Positions 58,289 through 64,000 of a stretch of DNA of 64,000 nucleotides are shown here, piece after piece (positions within the stretch are counted from its first letter, which is position 1; each line of letters starts with the position of its first letter). The stretch covers positions 10,612,001-10,676,000 of the forward strand of contig NC_063997.1 in the NCBI RefSeq assembly GCF_932276165.1, in the 5' to 3' direction. Below the pieces are notes generated by a model. The model was not told where the DNA came from, searched no databases, and saw only the letters and a list, made by a program, of their open reading frames with translations. Made by a program: the position numbers and the translations under genes. Origin of the DNA: Plutella xylostella. Lineage: Eukaryota > Arthropoda > Insecta > Lepidoptera > Plutellidae.

Positions 58289-58791
58289 CCAAGAGTCGCG
58301 TGCGTGTAACTTGACCTATGTGTCTGTGCATATCTTTGTCTCAGACCGACAGTAGGTATTTAATGTTATTAGGTATTTATAATCAGACGCATGTCGCATA
58401 GTGACTCATGTGTTTTGAGGCTATAGACAGGGTTTTTAAGGGGCATAGTAATTTGTTGTCATTCTGTTTAATGCAGGTTTCAATGTCATTTTCTGTCATG
58501 TTGATAAAAGTAACGGTATTCCGGTACTCAAACTAGGAAGTTTCCCGGTGTCAAAACGACGTACTGAGGTACGTGCATACGGAGCATCGAGTTAAGGCAA
58601 GCCTCAATGTGTCAAAAGTGTCGAGAACTCTTCTAATGTCAATACTTGTTTCGGATGACGCTTCATGCTGCGCACGACAGCTTCCCAAATTCCCTGCAGG
58701 TGAGATTATTGAGAATGTCTGGAAACTCTCAGGAACCGTGGGAGACTGCACCCTTACACCGGTGGTCTCCGTCGGCGGCCGAGAAAAATAG

Positions 58792-59165
58792 TATGTCAAT
58801 TTGTCATTTGCACTGCAATTTGTGCTGTTCCTGCAAGTGGAACCTCTCCTAGGCTCCACAATCTTAATGTAAAAGATATGTCAGTTTGTCAAGTAGAACC
58901 TCTCCTAGGCTCCACAATCTTCTTGTAAAAGATATGTCAATTTGTCATTTGCACTGCAATTTGTGCTGTTCCTGCAAGTGGACCCTGTCCTAGGCTCCAC
59001 AATCTTCTTGTAAAAGATATGTCAGTTTGTCAAGTAGAACCTCTCCTAGGCTCCACAATCTTCTTGTAAAAGATATGTCAATTTGTCATTTGCACTGCAA
59101 TTTGTGCTGTTACTGCAAGTGGAACCTCTCCTAGGCTCTACAATCTTCTTGTAAAAGATATGTCA
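58792..59165 (-). repeat. 141-bp tandem repeat inside the LTR element
   Basis: Units start at 58792, 58933 and 59074 (2.6 copies). Each 141-bp unit consists of an 85-bp and a 56-bp half that share CTCTCCTAGGCTCCACAATC and CTTGTAAAAGATATGTCA. The short half lacks the segment around TTTGCACTGCAATTTGTGCT. The copies differ by only a few bases. Confidence 0.9.
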
Positions 59166-59202
59166 ATGATATTGAGAATGTCAGACGTGTCAAATGTAGA
59201 AA

Positions 59203-59457
59203 TCATTGCATAAACTCCTCATACAATACTTTAGTAGTATAGTAGATGTTTTTAGTGAAATAATCATGCGACTTGTCAGGTGATGTTTCTAATTTAACAT
59301 GATTATCTTCAAACTCTCTCCAGAGGTTGCTGATAGTGTCAATACGATGTTGCAAATAGGCCTCTGTCTTTCTATACGCAGAGCCTTTTTTTAAATTATC
59401 GCGAGTTTGCGTAATTGCTGTCATAATCGCCTTTGAACGACTAAGCAAATTCTCCAT
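59203..59457 (-). pseudogene. truncated gag-like start of the LTR element
   Basis: 84 codons from the ATG at 59457, about 260 bases downstream of the primer site. The peptide is helical and charged, with heptad-like spacing (LQHRIDTISNLWREFEDNHV), as in the N-terminal part of BEL/Pao Gag proteins. It stops at 59203, directly before the 141-bp repeat, so the rest of gag is lost. Confidence 0.5.
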
Positions 59458-59701
59458 AATATGAGGGAATGTAAGAATGGAAAGATCTTACTTGAATTGT
59501 GGCAGCTCCTGGCGTTCACTTGCAACCTGGCGAGCGGCTGGTCTGCGGTGTGAACTGCAGCGCGGACCTCTCAGGAACCGATAAAAATGACACTTAACCC
59601 GTTTGCCGTACGTTTCGCGGGGTCCAGCTCGATAGCTCGAAGGACCAATGTACAGGGCCCTGAGTGCGAGTTTTTTTACACTCAGGGCCCAGAGCGGTGT
59701 G

Positions 59702-59719
59702 ATCCGGCTCGAAGGACCA
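59702..59719 (-). other. primer binding site, tRNA-Tyr type
   Basis: The plus strand reads ATCCGGCTCGAAGGACCA, the 3' end of insect tRNA-Tyr as I remember it. The minus strand is therefore complementary to that tRNA, one base from the LTR. A second copy of GCTCGAAGGACCAATGTACAG lies at 59635-59655. Confidence 0.7.
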
Positions 59720-59720
59720 A

Positions 59721-59969
59721 TGTACAGAGCGGTATGCAATATGTCACACTCTGTATAAGATTATTGTCAATTAGAGATGTCAGGATGTCAGGGTGTCAGA
59801 ATGAATACATAACCGATACGTATAAAGGTCTATAATGTACTAAAGCTTAAACTTATAATAATCGTAAATGTAATAATCGTGTATTTACAAAGATGTCACG
59901 ACTTCCTTAATTGAGGGCGCGCATGTACGCGCTGTCATCAAATAGTCTCATGTATGAGTGGCTCATACA
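59721..59969 (-). repeat. 5' LTR of the retroelement
   Basis: 249 bp, matching 57473-57719 except for one 2-base gap and one substitution near 59742. On the minus strand it begins TGTATGAGCCACTCATACAT. U3, R and U5 borders cannot be set from sequence alone. Confidence 0.85.
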
Positions 59970-59974
59970 AGGGG

Positions 59975-60518
59975 GGCTATGTAGTAATTGTGATTGTAAT
60001 GAGAAGATAAGCCAGAACTTTATTGAACTAGGTACCCCAGACAATTTACATAATTATTATATGTACACGTACTTACATACGACAACTTATAACACAACTT
60101 TTTTTATACCGTCGTTTGAAATCACTATCACGATATCTAAAAATTAAATTCCTATTGGACTATCTAAAATCTAAGATGTGTCGGTGCAAATTTATTACAA
60201 AACCCTATAATCTTGACGCATCAAACTCGTATCTTCATGTAGGAGTCCAGTAATAGCGGCCGGAAATCGAACCTGCCGCCACTCCGCGAGATTATCACTC
60301 CATTCCACCACCCACTACTGTGTAATATACGTGTCATTCAATTATACAACAAAATTACTTATACTCATGTGTACCTATGTCGCTGGCATCTGGTTGAATC
60401 TCTTTTTTGATTGAATCACTGGCTCGTTCATTGAATGGCGCTATTCTTTATCTCTATCTTCGTTCTTCGTTCCACGTTCAAACGGTTTTTTTCTAAATTG
60501 CTCTTATAAATATGTATT
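59975..60518. other. non-coding stretch with a SINE-like head
   Basis: At 60245-60322 on the minus strand, TGGTGGAATGGAG (A-box-like) and GGTTCGATTTCC (B box) are spaced as in a tRNA. This suggests the head of another SINE. Nothing else is recognisable. Confidence 0.35.
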
Positions 60519-61319
60519 CTCTCTCAGCCTTCTGTAGTCCACTGTTGGACATAGGCCTCTCCTAACGATCGCCACCCCAAACGGTCACCCGCCATCTGCA
60601 TCCAGCGGCTTCCCGCTACCTTCCGCAGATCATCAGACCAACGGGTTGGGGGGCGACCGACACGCCGTTTGCCGACACGGGGTCTCCACTCCAGAACCTT
60701 TCTACTCCAGCGGTCGTCGGCTCTGCGGGCTACGTGGCCAGCCCATTGCCACTTCAGCGTGCTAATCCTTTTGGCTATGTCGGTAACTTTAGTTCTCCTG
60801 CGGATTTCTTCATTACGAATCCTATCTCGCAGGGACACGCCTAACATAGCCCTTTCCATAGCACGTTGAGCAACTCTGAGCTTGTGGATAAGCCCTTTGG
60901 TGAAGCACCACGTCTCGGCTCCGTAAGTCATCACTGGCAACACGCACTGATTGAAAACGTTTGTTTTCAGACACTGAGGTATGTTTTCAGTGAAGATGTG
61001 TCGTAATTTCCCGAACGCTGCCCATCCGAGTTGGATTCTACGAGCTACCTCTTTATCGAAGTTGGATTTACCTAATCGGATCACTTGTCCTAGGTAGGGA
61101 TACTGATCGACAACTTCGATGGTGACACCTCCTACAGTTACGGGCGATGATGAAACATGTTCGTTCGACATGACCTTTGTCTTGTCCATGTTCATTTTCA
61201 GCCCAACTTGTTTAGAGGCATCATTGAGGTCTGTGAGCATTTCGCCTAACTCCTCCAGCGTTTCCGCCATAATAACTATGTCATCAGCAAATCGTAGATG
61301 AGAGATATATATGTATTAC
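60519..61319 (-). pseudogene. 5'-truncated RTE-type LINE reverse transcriptase
   Basis: The minus-strand frame starts just upstream of the catalytic motif FADDIVIM (near 61290), part of the reverse-transcriptase palm, and stays open to 60524 (248 codons from the ATG at 61270). It includes VVDQYPYLGQVI, VLPVMTYGAETW (thumb), QWAGHVARRADDRWSRKVLE and GRPPTRWSDDLRKVAGSRW, and ends with a GA-rich tail. AAATATGTATT flanks the insert (60508-60518 and 61320-61330). The endonuclease and first palm motifs are missing, so it is dead on arrival, but the remaining frame is intact and therefore young. Confidence 0.9.
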
Positions 61320-61330
61320 AAATATGTATT

Positions 61331-63696
61331 ACACAAAAATAATTATTAACTACATTATTTTTGTCTAGGTATCTGGAACCTAACCTAAATAAACTTTGAA
61401 TTACCTTTATAATATTAGATTATTTTACCGTAAGACTGTCCCGTATTCAGGTCACCGAAGCAATCGCAACGACATTACAAATTACGCGGAGGATATGTTT
61501 ATTTACGTTAGTTTCATTGCCGTTTTAAAGATAAGTAATATTTGAAAAAAAAACAGCTTTATCGGAAATTAAGTGATAAAGCAAATTAAATGAACTTCTT
61601 ACTATCGCAATGCTATTATTCATTCCACATAATAAATAATTAAGTATCTCTTTAGGATGTTTTCGTCTTGCAGAATAGCAGGCCGCTCCCGAGTTACGTG
61701 TCGCTGCAGCATGGTCCTTATATCTATAATCTGCACTCCCAGCCACTGCAATTACACGGGATAATTGTAGCCTACTGTTTGTAGGAGCCACGGCTTCCGA
61801 GACGCGAGTAGGAGTTTAGTTTAACTTACATTTATAGTATTCACATAAAAAAAATATACGTTTAGTGGGTGCTGAAACTGCTCGACTGAGCGCGGTTCGT
61901 GCGTCATAATACTTCGTAAAATATTTTACGCAAAACATTTTATTTACCTTTATGTATATCATCTAACTAGGTAGGATTATACCTATTAAGTTCTCGATAA
62001 TTTAAACCATTTATAGCAGCTTACCGTAACAAATAATAAATCAAATAACAAATAACAATAGTCAATAGACAATCGGCATTGTTGATATCCAAACAAACAT
62101 TTGCGTTCATTCAATTTCTTCAACTCTCTTTCGGCTTTCATCATCATAACCCACAGTAGTAGAAGGAATGTCGACAGAGCAAACTATAGGTGCAACAGCT
62201 ATTGGCAATTTCTACGCGAAATAACGGAAAATGTTTTATGTCAACCGTGTGGGAGCATTGTTCACCACAAGTTCTATTTAACTAGCCTACAAGCAGCTTG
62301 TACTAGGCATATTCGAGAACAGATACAAAAACAGACTAAATTCTAGTTGATAACCGGACGATAAACGCACCCGACAATGGTGACAAATGACCATTTAACT
62401 TTAACTCTGCAAGGTAGACTTTGAAACAAGTTTGAAACATGGCTAAGGGAGACAATTCCCGAACGCTCCTAATGGATGCCGTCGTTTTTTAGATTTATTT
62501 TGATGCTTATTTTTTAACGACATACGAGCATGTGTATTCTTAGATAGGATAAAAACTATCAGAGTTCGACGCTAGACCATCACGTCACGACGTCTGAAGA
62601 ACGTGATCGCCGTCGCCGCTACAAAATCTAAATATTCCGATATTAGCGTGGAAAATAATAGTTTTAAGATTAAGTCGTGCGTACACTGTGGGTCATGTCC
62701 CCGAAAATAACGGGAAACGTACCTTTAGGTAGATAGGCACACGATTACTAGAAGTCATTCTGAAGCTTTAGTGGTATACTACCTTTAGAGCGCGATTGCG
62801 GAAGAGATTTATAACCAGTGCAAGTAGACAAAGCATTGTTTGGTTTTTATAGAGATGAATATGGAAGAAAGTGGTATGAGTAGTATGCCGAAGTGAGTTG
62901 TAGATGAATCGTGGCCTAAGATTGATTGAAGTTACAAATCTTTGGAAAGACAGAATTCCCGACTGAATGCCACACAACACTCTGTCCTCGGCCTTTCTTA
63001 TCCATTCGTGTACATTTAAATAAGAATACTCGTATAAAACTTTATTTCAATAATGATGTAAGAGTTACAGAATCATACTCGTATTAGTGATAAAATATGT
63101 CACACTGTATATAGGTATTATTTGTGGTTGTCCAGGGAAAGTATACCATATATTATGATCTTGGTCAAAATATTACAAACAGACAATGTTTTTGTTAACA
63201 CCGCACAACATTTCACAAACCGGTAACAATATAAAACGCTGATAAAATGATCTTGATTAAGTAAATGTTTTCATTTCACTTGTAGGTAGTATGTAGATGT
63301 ATATAGTATGATTTTTTATGACTATACTGGTGAACCACGCCTTGCATAACTAGCAATAGGTATACTTCACTGAAAGCTTAATGGAAAAAGCATTTAGTTG
63401 ACCATAAAGAAAATTTCTTGGACAGCTGTGAAGTAACCAACGTAATTAAATTATACGCTATAATTATAATTAATTATAATTGCAAGAAGACTGGACGCTA
63501 AGTCACTAGACGAGGCAACAATTTTAATATTTCAGGGAAGTCTCGAAGCTCTACAGTTGAATTTTAATACGGGTTACTCGAAGAAATTAAAATTTACTAC
63601 ATCTATTGAGGCATATTTTAAACATAAATATTACTATTAGTACCTACTTAAATATTTTAAAAGTAATAATCACTTTATATATAGTATTTAGGATGT
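61331..63696. other. non-coding stretch
   Basis: No supported exon. The minus-strand frame ending at 61525 starts with GTG, not ATG. A GC patch at about 62570-62625 (CACGTCACGACGTCTGAAGA) has no splice-supported frame. Confidence 0.4.
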
Positions 63697-63942
63697 ATAT
63701 AGGATGGCGCGGGTGAAATCTGTCAGCTAGGAAAAAATTGCTTGATTATACTTTGTAAAATAAAGCACTTTTCATTGATAGATACCTATGCCTGGTATAT
63801 AAGGTTCATTTTCCATTGAAAACAAACAAATGACAAGTAGACTACATGGATTTAAATAAAGAAAATAAAGAATGATCCCTTTGACAGCTGTCAGCTGGCA
63901 GTTATGTTTTAACTGACGGATGTTACCCGCACCATCCTATAT
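63697..63942. mobile_element. MITE with ATATAGGATGGCGCGGGT ends
   Basis: ATATAGGATGGCGCGGGT on the left and the inverse of ACCCGCACCATCCTATAT on the right; AAATCTGTCAGCTA faces TTAACTGACGGATG further in. 246 bp, TA-rich borders, non-coding. Confidence 0.8.
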
Positions 63943-63963
63943 CGAGCAAAGTATAATAAACTT

Positions 63964-64000
63964 TATTCATCATCATCATCATTATCAGCCCGTATCTGCC
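63964..64000 (-). mobile_element. start of a LINE 3' end, cut by the window edge
   Basis: TTCATCATCATCATCATTAT followed by CAGCCCGTATCTGCC is the antisense of a GATGATGAT-tailed RTE-like 3' end, as at 7345-7465. The rest lies beyond the window. Confidence 0.5.

Larger units (their letters stand above)
57473..59969 (-). mobile_element. complete but deleted LTR retroelement (BEL/Pao-like)
   Basis: Two direct LTRs (57473-57719 and 59721-59969) enclose about 2 kb. AGGGG flanks both sides (57468-57472 and 59970-59974), a 5-bp target duplication. The primer site next to the right LTR shows that the element reads on the minus strand. From its 5' side it holds a gag-like start, a 141-bp tandem repeat and a possible envelope-like remnant. 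No protease, reverse transcriptase or integrase is recognisable, so it depends on others for movement. The LTRs differ by one 2-base gap and one substitution, so the insertion is very recent. Confidence 0.85.

Noticed and set aside
58551..58859. 102-codon minus-strand ORF in the LTR element
   Set aside because: It has no recognisable Gag, protease or polymerase motif and partly overlaps the tandem repeat; I treat it as chance.
60669..61301. Plus-strand ORFs of 66 and 60 codons
   Set aside because: They are shadows of the minus-strand RTE reverse-transcriptase frame.
61525..61791. 88-codon minus-strand ORF
   Set aside because: It starts with GTG and not ATG and shows no codon bias, domain or splice support.
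1..64000. CRISPR arrays, operons or phage-like modules
   Set aside because: No regularly spaced identical repeats, no ribosome-binding-site-led gene clusters and no prokaryotic genes; repeats here are eukaryotic transposons.

Overview
The window looks like nuclear DNA of a moth or butterfly (Lepidoptera). It is AT-rich, has sparse small exons and long introns, shows the short GTAGGTAGGTACC-type strings common in these genomes, and carries typical lepidopteran repeats: a Lep1-type Helitron, tRNA-derived SINEs, RTE and jockey-like LINEs and many MITE families. There is no sign of bacterial gene organisation, CRISPR or operons. The species is not identifiable from the sequence alone.

Host coding content is very low. 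The only convincing host gene is a pair of plus-strand exons at 6372-6606 and 7775-7918. Their splice sites are good and their phases fit exactly, giving about 125 residues with no stop. I do not recognise the protein. Weaker candidates are an 86-codon hydrophobic ORF with a TATA-like box and an AATAAA (35442-35702), a minus-strand open frame near 30000-30290, and possible 5'UTR/promoter regions near 330-720 and 15790-16010.

The rest is a layered transposon landscape. From left to right: a fold-back element with another MITE nested inside it (2063-2420); a Harbinger-like MITE; a small repeat cluster (3074-3875); the two exons; a possible 5.4 kb element (10170-15567) with 14-bp inverted ends, a nearly identical 41-bp internal inverted pair and an array of CATATGAATCAG motifs, which contains a decayed jockey-type reverse transcriptase that is itself split by an 855-bp TA-flanked element; a long, nearly empty AT-rich stretch (16-25 kb); a GC-rich fold-back element (25756-26348); a 1.35 kb TIR element (30949-32295); scattered MITEs and SINEs; a fold-back copy carrying a second kind of MITE (45983-46369); and a 599-bp element made of short degenerate repeats and flanked by an 8-bp duplication (48071-48669).

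The right end (54-62 kb) is a recent-insertion hotspot. It holds two almost identical 5'-truncated RTE LINEs with 11-12 bp target duplications, a LINE 3' end, a Helitron, a SINE, and a complete young LTR element (57473-59969, minus strand) with nearly identical LTRs, 5-bp target duplications and a tRNA-Tyr-type primer site. That element keeps only a gag-like start and a possible env-like remnant.

The genes do not form a pathway. The organising logic is transposition: LINE machinery mobilising SINEs, and DNA elements inserting into one another.
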